From positions 806,001 through 870,000 of the forward strand of contig OZ251239.1 in NCBI GenBank assembly GCA_965240325.2: a DNA stretch of 64,000 nt. The letters are read 5' to 3'. Position 1 is the stretch's first letter, and each line of letters starts with the position of its first letter. Below are positions 1-9,857 of the stretch, in pieces. The translations under genes and the position numbers were made by a program. The notes under the pieces are model-generated. The model ran no database searches. It saw only the letters and a list, made by a program, of their open reading frames with translations, and had not been told where the DNA came from. This DNA is from Rebecca billardiae RCC1528. Taxonomy: Eukaryota; Haptophyta.

Positions 1-2248
1 CGGGCGGATGCTGCCGCGCGGGCTGCCGGTGCTGGCGAAGCTGCTGCAGAGCCCGCCGCCGCACTGCGACGTGCGCGTGCCCGCGCCGGAGCTGCCCCCC
101 GACCTGCCGCGCATCTCGCCGGAGGACGTGGCGAGCGCGGGCGCGCTCGCGGGCGACGCGGACGGCGCCGAGCACGGCGCGGCCGGCGCGGGCGCGCTCG
201 TCGCCATGGCCGCCGGCGGTGCGGACGCGCCGGCGGTGGCGCACACCGGGCTGGAGGCGCGGCTACGCGTGCTGCAGACGGAGAACGCCAGGCTCCGCGC
301 CGAGATGGCCTTCCGCGCCATCGCCACGCCCGGCGCGACCACGGGGGCGCTCGGCCTCGAGAGCGCGCCGCTGCCGGCGCCGCCCGCTTCGGCCGCGCAG
401 CACGACGGCAGCCGCTCGCCCGCAGGGCCGGCGGACGCGGCGGGAGTCGGGGGCGAAGGGGCGGACGCGCGGCCGGTGCTGCCGCCGCGCGCGCACTCGA
501 CCCCCGCGGTGCCCTCCTCCTCCGCCGCCGCCGCAGCCGCCGCCGCAGCCGCCGCGGCCGCCGCCGACGCGGGCGCGGCCGGCCCCGCGGCCGCGGAGCG
601 CGCGCTGCATGCGCTGCGGCTGCAGCACAGCTACTCGGCCGAGCTGCAGCGGCGGCTGGAGGAGCAGGAGGCGCAGGTGCGCAAGTACGAGGAGAGGATC
701 GCGCAGCTCGAGGCGGCGCTCTCGCCGCCCGCGCCCGCGCTCGCCACCGTCGACGCGCCGCCGCGCGCCCACGCCGCGCAGCAGCTCGAGCCGCCCTCGG
801 CCGCGCCCGCGCTCTCGCCGCGCGCGGCCGCGCCGCCGTCGCCCGCCGAGGGCGCGGCCGCCGCGGCTGCGTCGGCGTCCAGCGGTGGGGGCGCGGATGG
901 CGGCAGCGCGCTGAGCTCGCTGGCCGTCGTCGCGCCGGCCGCGCCGGCCGCGCTCGGCGCGTGCGACCTCGGCGACGTGTCCGTCGCGCGCACCACCTCC
1001 GCGGGGAGCGAGCTGTCCTCAGCTGCAGGCGCCTCAGCGAGCGCGGTCGTCGCCGCGCTGAGCGCCGCGCCTGCGGCGGCGGCGGCGGAGGCGGCTCTGA
1101 CCGCCGCGGCGCCGGCTGCGGCCGCGCTCGGCGCCGCAGTGGATGCGGTGCCCGGCGCCGCGCAGCCCGCGGGCGCGGCCGTGGCCCTCCCGGCCGCCGG
1201 CAGCCCAGGCAGCCCAGGCAGCCCAGGCAGCGCGTGCGCCCCATCCGCCGCCGCTCGCGCCTCGAGCGCATCGGCGCCCTCGCCGCCGCCGCCGCCGGCT
1301 GCGAGCGCCGAGCGCGCGGCCGGCGCGGCGTCGGAGGGCGGCGGCGCGCCGCGCGCGCTGCGCGTGCTCAGGCAGGGCATCGCGGAGGTGCGCGCGCGCC
1401 GCACGCGCGGCGGGGGCGGGGGCCGCCGATGCGCGCGTGTGCGCCGTCGCCGATCGCGCCCGCTCACGCCGAGCCGCGCGCCCCACGCGCCTTGCAGGCG
1501 CGCCGCTGCCTCCCGCCGAGCCCAAGCCAGGCGGATGCGCACGGCGCGGCGGCGAGCGCGCCCGCGGCCAGCGGCGCCGCGCCTGCGGACGCGGACGCGC
1601 AGGCTGTGGACGCGCTGCTCTCCTCGGCGCGGCAGGCGGCGCGCGCCAACATGACGCTCGGGCGCGCGCTGCAGCAGACGCGCGCGCTCGCGCAGTCGCG
1701 CATCGCGTACACCTCGATCGAGCCGGGCGCGCGGGTCCTCTTCGTCGCAGCGCCAAGCACGGTGTGGCGCGCGGCGCGGCGCGCGGCGGGGGCGGCGCGC
1801 GCGTGCGCCGGGGGCGGCCGGGCGGTGCGCGGTGCTGACCGCGCGCCAGCCCCCCCGCGCGCTCGCGCAGGCGCCGCGCGCGGACGCGCCGGCCGGCGCG
1901 TCCGGCTGCTTCGTCGCGTACACCAAGGGGCTGCCCAACCGGTTCCTGGCGCCCGCGTGCGTGCACGCCTTCTTCAGGGGCGCGGCTGCGGCGGCGGCTG
2001 CGCACGCGGGGGCAGAGGGGGGCGCGGCGCAGGGCGGCGCGGGCGCGGAGTCGGCCGAGCCCGGCGCCGAGCCCGCGGGCGCAGCGAGCGCAGCGACCGG
2101 CGCGGGCGCCGGTGGCAAGTGGCTGGTCGGCGAGGTGCGCCGCGTCGACGGCCCGCTGGTCGCGGCGGAGAGCAGCGAGGAGGCCGCGCTGCTCAACCTG
2201 CTCCCGGGCGCGCAGTACTGGCTGCTCACGGCTGAGCCCGTCGGGTAG
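1..2248 (+). CDS. ATG11/FIP200-like autophagy scaffold, C-terminal part (5' partial)
   Basis: This is the 3' end of a multi-exon gene whose 5' end lies outside the window. Exons inferred by phase-0 joins are 1-1387, 1531-1761 (or starting at 1498) and 1871-2248. The first exon is Ala/Pro-rich and holds two coiled-coil stretches, around 260-310 and 630-720 (heptads such as LQRRLEEQEAQVRKYEERI). The last two exons match the C-terminal ATG11 domain: SRIAYTSIEPGARVLFVAAP, then GCFVAYTKGLPNRFLAP, then GKWLVGEVRRVDG, then NLLPGAQYWLLTAEP. In the family this domain belongs to the scaffold that organises the Atg1/ULK complex and selective autophagy. The Met codon at 8 is probably internal, because the frame is open to the window edge. 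Long low-complexity runs make a global match weak, so the call rests on the C-terminal domain. Confidence 0.68.
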
Positions 2249-2358
2249 CAGCTGCCATCACCCGTGGCAGCTCGCGCGCCAGGCTCCCGCATCGGCCCAT
2301 CGCCGCCGTCGCTACGCACGAGTATGACTGTATGTAGGATGACGATGATATGACGAAT

Positions 2359-2401
2359 GTTACAGCATCTGTCACAGTGGCACTGTGACAGATGCTGTAA
2401 C
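2359..2401. repeat. Perfect palindrome, 21-bp arms, 1-nt centre
   Basis: Arms 2359-2379 and 2381-2401 are exact reverse complements around a single G. The hairpin lies about 110 bp after the ATG11-like stop codon, so it could form in the 3' end of that transcript or be a small inverted-repeat element. Confidence 0.9.
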
Positions 2402-2821
2402 AATAGCAGTCATGATGATACAATATACATACCACAGTAAGTAATAAGAAATCGATTTTCGGCGTTATTCACCGTAACCCGTCCGCTGCACAGTGATACA
2501 CAGTCGGCAAGTCCAACTACTACTAACTTACATTCGGCCACAACATCATCCACCAGCTGCTGACCAAGAACAGGCCACACCATCGTCCACCATGACCTGC
2601 CACTGACCAAGTAGGCGACGACATCATCCGCACCAGCTGCTGACCAAGTAGGGGACGGCCTGGCCGACGCCAACATGCTCACTCGCCTTTGATTTCGTAC
2701 CCATGCACTTCCTGGTGGGCCTGACGACGTCCGGACGACGACAACAACGACATCCGCCATGGGGACCAACATCAACGCGCTCACACCACTGCAACTGCTG
2801 CAAGCTTCGACCAGTACCACT

Positions 2822-2880
2822 ACAGACGAATCAGGAGAGCTGCGCCCTCGTGCCTGTGTCTTTAAATCATAGAATTAGTC
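2822..2880 (+). repeat. 59-bp dispersed repeat, copy 1
   Basis: The segment is the same base for base as 38232-38290, 35 kb away and in the same orientation. At the second site it ends exactly at the start of a 745-bp duplicated block. It contains the AT-rich core TTTAAATCATAGAATTAG. Confidence 0.9.
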
Positions 2881-2988
2881 AGCTACACTGACTGTCAGTC
2901 TGTCACCGAGTCAGATGCCGTGCTTGACTGCTTGATCGCTCATCGCCTTGATGGTCCGTGCATCTGGACTCTTCCATCCTGATGAGCG

Positions 2989-3885
2989 ATGGTGGCCCGC
3001 GTGGCGCTCACAGTGGGGCGACGATGCGTCGAGCTGTGGCGCACGTCCTGCTGCGTCACGTCGCCACCCGGCGCGGCCGGGCAGACGCATGACGTGCTCA
3101 TCAATTCAGCAAATCAGCAGCTCGTCGGCACCAAGCTGCCCTACTTCCCCCGCGGCGGGCCCGTCCCGGACACGAGCGTGGCGGCTGGCAGCCCAGAGGC
3201 GGTCCAGCGCGACTGGGTACCTCCTGGCTTCGTCTCGCGCTGGGGCGGGATGGAGATCGGCGCGAAGATGCTCTACCCGGTGCAGGTCGTCGACGGCATG
3301 GTGGGGATCCTCGGCGGCGCCGAGCTGCGCCGCGCGTGCAGCCGGCTGCCGACAGTCTCGGCCGACGGCGCGCGGTGTGCGATCGGCGAGGCGGTCAGTA
3401 CGCCCGCCTTCGGCAAGCTGAGGCAGTACTACGCGCGCATCGTGCACACGGTCGCGCCGTTTCACACCCGGGCCGACAAGACGCCCACGCCCGACTGGGC
3501 TCTCCTGCTCGAGCGCTGCTGGCACTCGTCTCTCGCCCAGGCGTCGGATGCGCAGACCATCGTCGCGCCACTGCTCGGCGCGGGCGCGCGGGGCGCGCCC
3601 TTGCGAGACGCGGCCACAGTCGCTGCGCGGGCCACCGTCGGGTGGCTTACGGAAGAGGCTGCTGCGCCGGGCGCACCATCCGCGCAGCTGCTTCGCATCG
3701 TGGTGCAGCGCGAGACGGCGTTGGAAGAGATGGCTGCCGCTCTGCGGGCGGAGGCGAGCAGTGTCTCCAGCGCCGGTGACCTTGGCGTGAGCCTCAAGGT
3801 CATGGACGCTGCAGAGGCTGGGCCTGCCACAGGGGTGGACTCCACCTTCCCCGGCTGGCCGAGATTCGAGAGAGTCAAGCAGTGA
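2989..3885 (+). CDS. Macro-domain (ADP-ribose-binding) protein
   Basis: A single-exon ORF of 298 aa. The macro-domain hallmark is at residues 36-48 (VLINSANQQLVGT, like the family's iVNaaN..l.gG), and the distal part is IVHTVAPFHTR, a predicted helix with LLERCWHSSLAQA, and then IVAPLLGAGARGAP, which is the second ligand loop (PllGaGaRG). Macro domains bind or hydrolyse ADP-ribose and its derivatives. Usual domain length is about 170-190 aa and it spans roughly residues 33-215 here. The C-terminal 80 residues are helical and unassigned. The canonical Gly-rich GGGV loop after the Asn is replaced by a Pro/Gly-rich insertion, so catalytic activity is uncertain. The start at 2989 is the first in-frame Met; a later start would cut into the domain. 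Confidence 0.72.
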   Translation: MVARVALTVGRRCVELWRTSCCVTSPPGAAGQTHDVLINSANQQLVGTKLPYFPRGGPVPDTSVAAGSPEAVQRDWVPPGFVSRWGGMEIGAKMLYPVQVVDGMVGILGGAELRRACSRLPTVSADGARCAIGEAVSTPAFGKLRQYYARIVHTVAPFHTRADKTPTPDWALLLERCWHSSLAQASDAQTIVAPLLGAGARGAPLRDAATVAARATVGWLTEEAAAPGAPSAQLLRIVVQRETALEEMAAALRAEASSVSSAGDLGVSLKVMDAAEAGPATGVDSTFPGWPRFERVKQ

Positions 3886-4256
3886 GGAGCAGAGCAGACG
3901 ATATCAGCATCGTCGCGTCGCGTCGCGATGTCGCAGCTGCTAGTATATATATGACGACGAAGTAGTGGCCAGTTCCGAGACCGAAGTCGGAAGTGGCGTC
4001 AAGTGGCCGGGCCGCGTGAAACAGCATCCGGTGTCTGGCGGGCGGTGACCGGTCGTCGTCTGAGGTCAGAGGTGAAACTGCTGATTGATGATACACTGAC
4101 CAGGCTGCTGCTTCTGGCAGCACACTACTCAAAGCATCATCGACTGTACTGCCACCGTGACGAGTCGGCGACGTGCACACTTGGTTAAGGCGTGAACGGC
4201 GTCACTGCGCACCGCAGCGCCTGCGCACGGCAGTCAGCTGCCGCACGGTGCCCTGC
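3886..4256. other. Intergenic, no feature recognised
   Basis: This stretch lies between two convergent genes. No ORF, repeat or RNA gene that I can support. Confidence 0.5.
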
Positions 4257-5090
4257 TCAAGGTATGCTTGCGGGCAGCATGTCCGATGGGCGGACAGCAG
4301 CGCTGCTGGTGGGCACGTCTCCAGCCACGTCACACACGGGTGGCACGGTACCCGCCTCCGTCCTCGGCGAAGGCGATGATCCCGTCGCGCCAACGCCTTT
4401 GCTGATCTGCCCGGTGGCGATCTGCTGCGCGAGCGACCTCGCAGCATACGCGTACCAGCCCGCCAGCGCAGCATACACGACGTAGGGCACGATGACGTAG
4501 GGGATCCAGAAGATGGCGGCGCTTCCGGCCGCAGACACCATGATGATCACCTCCACGAGCGTCCAGAGTCCACTCGCCACGATCAGCCCAACCGACGCTC
4601 GCCAGAGGACACGGATCTTGTTGGACTGGTACCGATGGATCCCGATCAGGCCCCACACGGCGGCGACGAGCTGCGCCGCGCAGACAGCGACGTCGAGCAC
4701 GCTACCCGCGATGGCGCTTGCATCCGCGTGGTATAGCACGTTGGAGGCGATGCCCACGACAGACATGACTGCGTACACAGCGAGGTACACGATGAACACC
4801 CCTGTCCAGACGCGCATTCCTTGGTGCAGCTCGCAGCAACAGCACTCCTCAGGCGGGCACCCGCCGCGCAGGCGAAGGGCGAGGTGCAGCGTCGACGCGT
4901 GCTGGATGTGGTAGTCGCCTATGCTGCGCCAACCAGAGAGCTGCTTGCCCGCAAAGATGAGGCGCTGGTCGTCGAGAGGGATGGCCACGCGCTCGAGAAT
5001 CTTCACCTTGAGGGTGTCGACAGAGTCAGTGGGCGTGACGCCACCGATGACGATCGTCTGGCTCGCGTACGTTCTCACGAAGACTTGCAT
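4257..5090 (-). CDS. Ubiquitin fused to a four-helix membrane protein
   Basis: A 277-aa single-exon ORF. Residues 1-77 are a full ubiquitin fold beginning MQVFVRT, with the strongly conserved [11 protein letters not shown] segment and ending in LRLRGG. It is one residue longer than canonical ubiquitin. The K48-equivalent lysine is kept (FAGKQL), K6 and K11 are Arg and Gln, and the K63 position is His (YHIQHAS). After RGG the chain runs into a Cys-rich stretch (ECCCCE) and then four hydrophobic helices (about 93-115, 125-148, 160-185, 190-215), ending in a polar tail. The RGG junction is the usual deubiquitinase cleavage site, so the precursor could release a ubiquitin-like protein and a membrane protein. 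Alternatively it could stay as a membrane-anchored ubiquitin-like domain. The downstream part is not a ribosomal protein, the usual fusion partner. Confidence 0.85.
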   Translation of the reverse strand: MQVFVRTYASQTIVIGGVTPTDSVDTLKVKILERVAIPLDDQRLIFAGKQLSGWRSIGDYHIQHASTLHLALRLRGGCPPEECCCCELHQGMRVWTGVFIVYLAVYAVMSVVGIASNVLYHADASAIAGSVLDVAVCAAQLVAAVWGLIGIHRYQSNKIRVLWRASVGLIVASGLWTLVEVIIMVSAAGSAAIFWIPYVIVPYVVYAALAGWYAYAARSLAQQIATGQISKGVGATGSSPSPRTEAGTVPPVCDVAGDVPTSSAAVRPSDMLPASIP

Positions 5091-5358
5091 GGCCGCAGAG
5101 CTGCGCCACGGCGGACCCCGATGATCGGTGTGCGCGCGTCGCTCGTGCCCAGCTGTTGGACGCCGAGCCGTGCATCCGCGGCTTTGGCTTTTGTCGCGGC
5201 GGCGATCGGGATCTCGTCAGCCGAAACCGAGGTCGGCCCCAATATGGTGCACTTATTAGCCCGTTATCTAGTTAGCTGAATAGCCGTCGGATCTGGTGAG
5301 CAGATCCCGAGGCGAATCAAAGAGCGACCGGTCGCTTGTCCGGGTCGCGCGCCCAACA

Positions 5359-6270
5359 TCATGTCGAGGCCGGCGCAGCAGCAGCCGCCACAGCAGTCTC
5401 AGCAGCAGCGGCAGGTTGACATCGGAGCTCAGCGCCGTCGACGGCCAGTGCAGAGGCCGAGGGTGCGAAAGCCGGCTTGGCCACCAGCTCGGGCCTCGCC
5501 GCCGAAGACCCTGGGGGGCCGCGGTAGGTGCGCCCGCTGGCATCGAGCCCGCGCGTGGTGCGGCAGAAGGCGAACGCGCCGTGCTCGTAGCTCCCCCTCG
5601 CCATGTGCACAACAATCTTGGCCGTGTTGCGCGAGTCGACGAGGCCATTGTGCGCACGCCCATCGAACGTCAGGCCCAGCCGCTCGACGCAGGCCTGCAG
5701 CCCGCCCGTCGGCTCAGTCTTGAAGTGGCGCTTGTACAGCAGCCGTAGGTCGACCCAGGACGCGAAACAAGCTGGCACGTCCAGGCCCTTGGTCCGGGCC
5801 TCCGTCGCGAGCTGCGAGCCGACGTCGGCATCGCTCCAGGTGCAGATGGCCCAGTGGCCGAGCTTGGCGCCCTCCGGCGAGGCCAGCCCGTGCGAGGCGA
5901 GCCATCCGAGGTAGGATGCCATCGCCGCCTTGAGCGGCGGCGCGGCGTCAATGTCGGCTTGCCGGATGCCAGTCAGCTGCGCCGAGAAGGGCGTGAGCGT
6001 CGGATTGAAAGTCGGCCGGACGAAGGTGTCAAACTCGTCGACGATGCGCGAGTCGCGCCCGGCGAGGCGGACGAGCACCGACGGGAACTGCAGGATCTCG
6101 GCGCACGGCTCCATGCGCCGCCGGTTGTCTGCCGTCCACTCAAAGTCGAGCACGACGAGGTGCTCGAACGGCGGGACGGGCTTGTCCAAGCCCTTGTGCC
6201 GCTTGCGCGGGGCAATGTCGCGTGCGCTCGGCGGTCGAAGGCTGCCCCAGCCAGGCCGAGCTGACGCCAT
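5359..6270 (-). CDS. DEDDh 3'-5' exonuclease, ERI1-like
   Basis: A 303-aa protein starting at the ATG complementary to 6268-6270; the open frame extends further upstream but enters promoter-like and mobile-element sequence. ExoI has D42 and E44 in VVLDFEWTAD. ExoII lies around TWSDADVGSQL. ExoIII has HNGLVDSRNTAKI, with the His and Asp five residues apart as in DEDDh enzymes. The EILQFPSVLV and FVRPTFNPTLTPF segments match the ERI1/THEX1/Snipper group, which trims 3' ends of histone mRNA, siRNA or 5.8S rRNA. The C-terminal 60 residues are an Ala/Ser-rich tail. It is transcribed away from the PEP-mutase-family gene. A 3.4-kb mobile element begins 110 bp upstream of its start codon. A 70-bp copy of its immediate 5' region lies at 45049-45118. 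Confidence 0.82.
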   Translation of the reverse strand: MASARPGWGSLRPPSARDIAPRKRHKGLDKPVPPFEHLVVLDFEWTADNRRRMEPCAEILQFPSVLVRLAGRDSRIVDEFDTFVRPTFNPTLTPFSAQLTGIRQADIDAAPPLKAAMASYLGWLASHGLASPEGAKLGHWAICTWSDADVGSQLATEARTKGLDVPACFASWVDLRLLYKRHFKTEPTGGLQACVERLGLTFDGRAHNGLVDSRNTAKIVVHMARGSYEHGAFAFCRTTRGLDASGRTYRGPPGSSAARPELVAKPAFAPSASALAVDGAELRCQPAAAAETAVAAAAAPAST

Positions 6271-6380
6271 CGTCGAGCGTGCGATGAAGGATGGCGCGGA
6301 ACCTGCCACCGTGAGCCTTACCGCCTTACGCACGTTAAAACAAATAAACTGTTGGTGCACCGGATCCACAACCAGGGACA

Positions 6381-7220
6381 GTGGGCGCACGGTCGGACTC
6401 GGCAAGTTCGTGCGTGCTCCGCACTGGGACGCACGAACTTCCCCGAGCACGCACGAACTTCCAAGTTCGTGCGTGCGCCGCCAGTGGCGCCGCCCGTTGG
6501 CGCTGGCCCGTGCGTGCGCGAGCGCCCGCCTCGCGTCGCGCGTCCTGCGCGCAGAGCGCGCGCTCGGCCGCGTGCGACGCGGCGGAGTCGAGGCTGACAT
6601 GCATATAGCCCTCCTCGCGCCGCGCAACGCCGCCCATGCGCATCTCCGCTCGCACGCGCAGGCCTGCCGCGCACGGCGTGGGCTTGTCAGCACCGGCTGG
6701 CGGCGGCGCGCGGGGCCGAGAGCTCGGCCGGTGTTGCGCCCCTCGGCCCGGCCGAGACCTGGCGGAGACGTGGGTAGTGCTATCACCTGCCCGCATCCCG
6801 GGCCTCGCCGTCAGAGTGTACGCGCGAGGCGCGCTGTCATGGTCGGCAGGTGAGGCGCCGCGTGCGGCGCCCTCGAGTGGGCAGCCGGGACGTACCGGCA
6901 GGCGCGCGCGCACACAGCGGGGCTGTCGAGCTGCTTCCGGCTTGGTAGATCGACGGTGCGTGTCCGGACCCTGGTCTGGGAGGCCTGCGCCGGTTCGGAG
7001 GCCGGTGAATGCTCGGCGCGGACCCAGATGTCGTGCCGGGCACGGCGGCGCGACAGCTCGGCAGCCAGTCTCGAGGATGAGTGGCAGAGCACTTGCCGTC
7101 GTGCTGGCGGGCTCAACCACCGGGCTGATGGCCACGCCTCGGCCGAGACACGAACAGCCCGCGCGTCGTCCGTGGCCACCTGCTGCCGTCGACCATCCGC
7201 CTGAGGCCCGCGGCTGACGG
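6381..7220 (+). repeat. Left terminal inverted repeat of foldback element
   Basis: Reverse complement of 8977-9816. Position i pairs with 16197-i. ORFs in this arm are duplicated in the other arm and show no family similarity, so they are not annotated. Confidence 0.92.
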
Positions 7221-8976
7221 ACCGCGCTGTCCCGGGATACTCCGAGCTAGCGGCACGTGGCAGGCTGCAGGGTCGTAGTGGCAGCGGACGCGCTGCATCA
7301 GCGCGAGAAGGCTGAGTTCGTGTGGGAGATCGTCACCAGGTCTGGTAGAGTCTCATGAGCTGACGTAGCTTCACGGGCCGTAGGCTGCTCGTCATTCGTC
7401 CTGCAGCGGCCCGGGGCCGGCGCGGCGGGCGGCATCAGGCTCAGCTTACGAGTCATCGGCTGACTTGCCACTTAGCATTCCTTGCTGATTATTGTGCCCA
7501 TGCGGCTGTGAGCGCACGGCCAGCCGGCGGGCAGCCAACGGCAGCGACCTGAGACGGCTGGACATACATCTCCCCTCTGCGCGTGTCAGCAAGACGTGTG
7601 CGTGCTCACTGCCACCATCACCGACTCACCAACATTATCACGCGTGTAGAAGGTGGCTCCACAAAGCTGGACGAGACTGCGCGTACTCAGCTTCTCCACG
7701 TCAGTTCCGATCGGCATGAGCAGTGCTTGCGCTTGTGATGCGGACCAGTTGCACGCATGCAGTGTGAGCCGGGGATGCTCCCTGCGGGAACTAGCCGTTA
7801 TGCTGTCGCCTCGACTTCGCAGCAGTCAGTAGCACTGCTTGCGGTCGGACACTGACGATGGCTCATGTCCAGCAACGCATGGCGACGGCTGACGATACTG
7901 TTATACTGTAGGGCGATGATCGTAGTGCTGTCTCGCGATCATCACGGATCAGCATGATCGGCCAGGTCAGCAGACGCTTGTCCAACTTAACAGCGGGGTG
8001 GGCAGGACGCAAGCTGAGTGGCCGGTGACGAACTGTGAGTCGCGATGATGACATCTCATGCTGCTGGTCAGTGCAATGACTTGATCGATCCTGCGCCGCG
8101 ACGGCGGCAGGTCGGATGACGATGACTGCGTCCAGCAGCAGCCTACAGTCGCTGAGTAGTCTAAGTCAGCTCATTGAACTCGACCAGAGTCGGCAGCAAC
8201 GATTATCTCTCTCACAGACTCAGCCTTCCCAAGGTGACGCAGCGCGCCAGCAGATTCCTGCTTCATGTCTGGTCATCGGCGCCGCCCGAGCTTCGCCGAG
8301 TGGGTGGCCTGTCCGTGTGGCCAACCTGGCGGCAGAGCTTGGCCGCACTATGTCACCGCCAAGCTTCGACCGAGGGCGACTGTATCGCAGCGAGCCCACC
8401 GCTGCACTACCACCCTAGCCACCTCACGGCCCGTTTCCGTCGGGACCTTCGAGCCCGCCCCTGACTTAGGGACCATCACATCACCGCCACAACGCGCAGC
8501 GTGAGGCGCGAGCCTGCCGCCACCATTGCCGCTACCGCTCCCGCCGCCGATCTCGCCACCGTCACCGCCTACATTAACGCCTACATCACCGCCAGCAAGC
8601 CCGCCGCCGAGTCCGCAGCCGTCGTTGCCCACATCACCGCCAGCAAGCCCGCTACAATCACCGCCGCCATCAGCACTGCCGCCGACCCCGCCGCCGAAAT
8701 CGCTGCCGAGCCCCCCACTGCCGCAGCCTGCGCCGCCACCGCCAAGCCGGCATCCGATCCCACCACCTAATCTGCCACCGTCGCCACCGCCGAGCTCGCC
8801 GCCGAGCCCACCGCCATCACCGGCACCAAACCCGCACGCCTCGCCGCTGCGGACCACCCGCGGTCAAGCCCACCTCAGCCGCTTCCGCCGCCGAACACGC
8901 CTCCATCCCCACCATCCTCGCCGCAGCCGAGCCCGCCCGGCCCCGGCAGCCTGCTCCTCTGGACGCTCCGAGCGGC
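7221..8976. other. Central loop of foldback element, no recognised gene
   Basis: No transposase motif was found. The segment 8500-8860 is a degenerate CCGCC-rich simple-sequence tract that translates as Pro-rich or Ala-rich runs in different frames and is probably not coding. The rest is unique sequence with mixed GC. Confidence 0.5.
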
Positions 8977-9816
8977 CCGTCAGCCGCGGGCCTCAGGCGG
9001 ATGGTCGACGGCAGCAGGTGGCTACGGACGACGCGCGGGCTGTTCGTGTCTCGGCCGAGGCGTGGCCATCAGCCCGGTGGTTGAGCCCGCCAGCACGACG
9101 GCAAGTGCTCTGCCACTCATCCTCGAGACTGGCTGCCGAGCTGTCGCGCCGCCGTGCCCGGCACGACATCTGGGTCCGCGCCGAGCATTCACCGGCCTCC
9201 GAACCGGCGCAGGCCTCCCAGACCAGGGTCCGGACACGCACCGTCGATCTACCAAGCCGGAAGCAGCTCGACAGCCCCGCTGTGTGCGCGCGCGCCTGCC
9301 GGTACGTCCCGGCTGCCCACTCGAGGGCGCCGCACGCGGCGCCTCACCTGCCGACCATGACAGCGCGCCTCGCGCGTACACTCTGACGGCGAGGCCCGGG
9401 ATGCGGGCAGGTGATAGCACTACCCACGTCTCCGCCAGGTCTCGGCCGGGCCGAGGGGCGCAACACCGGCCGAGCTCTCGGCCCCGCGCGCCGCCGCCAG
9501 CCGGTGCTGACAAGCCCACGCCGTGCGCGGCAGGCCTGCGCGTGCGAGCGGAGATGCGCATGGGCGGCGTTGCGCGGCGCGAGGAGGGCTATATGCATGT
9601 CAGCCTCGACTCCGCCGCGTCGCACGCGGCCGAGCGCGCGCTCTGCGCGCAGGACGCGCGACGCGAGGCGGGCGCTCGCGCACGCACGGGCCAGCGCCAA
9701 CGGGCGGCGCCACTGGCGGCGCACGCACGAACTTGGAAGTTCGTGCGTGCTCGGGGAAGTTCGTGCGTCCCAGTGCGGAGCACGCACGAACTTGCCGAGT
9801 CCGACCGTGCGCCCAC
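8977..9816 (-). repeat. Right terminal inverted repeat of foldback element
   Basis: Inverted copy of 6381-7220. Its outer end is followed directly by the GGACA duplication and, 37 bp later, by the start codon at 9858. Confidence 0.92.
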
Positions 9817-9857
9817 GGACAGGACTCGCCTGATGAAAAAGGTTTGAGCCGAGGACA

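Larger units (their letters stand above)
2249..2988. other. Intergenic region with hairpin and a dispersed 59-bp repeat
   Basis: No supported gene. GC is lower than in the flanking genes. It holds a perfect 43-bp palindrome at 2359-2401 and a 59-bp segment (2822-2880) that recurs without change at 38232-38290. Confidence 0.6.
6381..9816. mobile_element. Foldback-type element with 840-bp terminal inverted repeats
   Basis: Arms 6381-7220 and 8977-9816 are inverted copies of equal length (840 bp each). The only mismatch I noticed is at 7174/9023. The element is flanked by a 5-bp direct repeat GGACA (6376-6380 and 9817-9821), as expected of a target-site duplication. The outer ends read GTGGGCGCAC inward. 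Subterminal 14-mers AAGTTCGTGCGTGC occur four times in mixed orientation (near 6404, 6428, 6447 and 6463), a pattern typical of transposase-binding sites. No transposase is recognisable in the 1.76-kb centre, so it looks non-autonomous. It splits what would be a divergent promoter of about 146 bp between the exonuclease and the PEP-mutase-family gene. Confidence 0.85.

Noticed and set aside
631-2403. 590-codon minus-strand ORF overlapping the ATG11-like gene
   Set aside because: Ala/Ser-rich mirror of the plus-strand low-complexity region; no domain, and it crosses the 2359-2401 hairpin.
6335-7135. 266-codon ORF in the left arm of the inverted repeat, mirrored at 9062-9847
   Set aside because: Duplicated only because the arms are duplicated; overlapping frames are equally open, composition is Arg/Ala/Pro-biased and no domain is recognised.
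8526-9386. Proline-rich ORF resembling an extensin or cell-wall protein
   Set aside because: Arises from degenerate CCGCC simple sequence, is Ala-rich in the next frame, and runs into the mobile-element arm.
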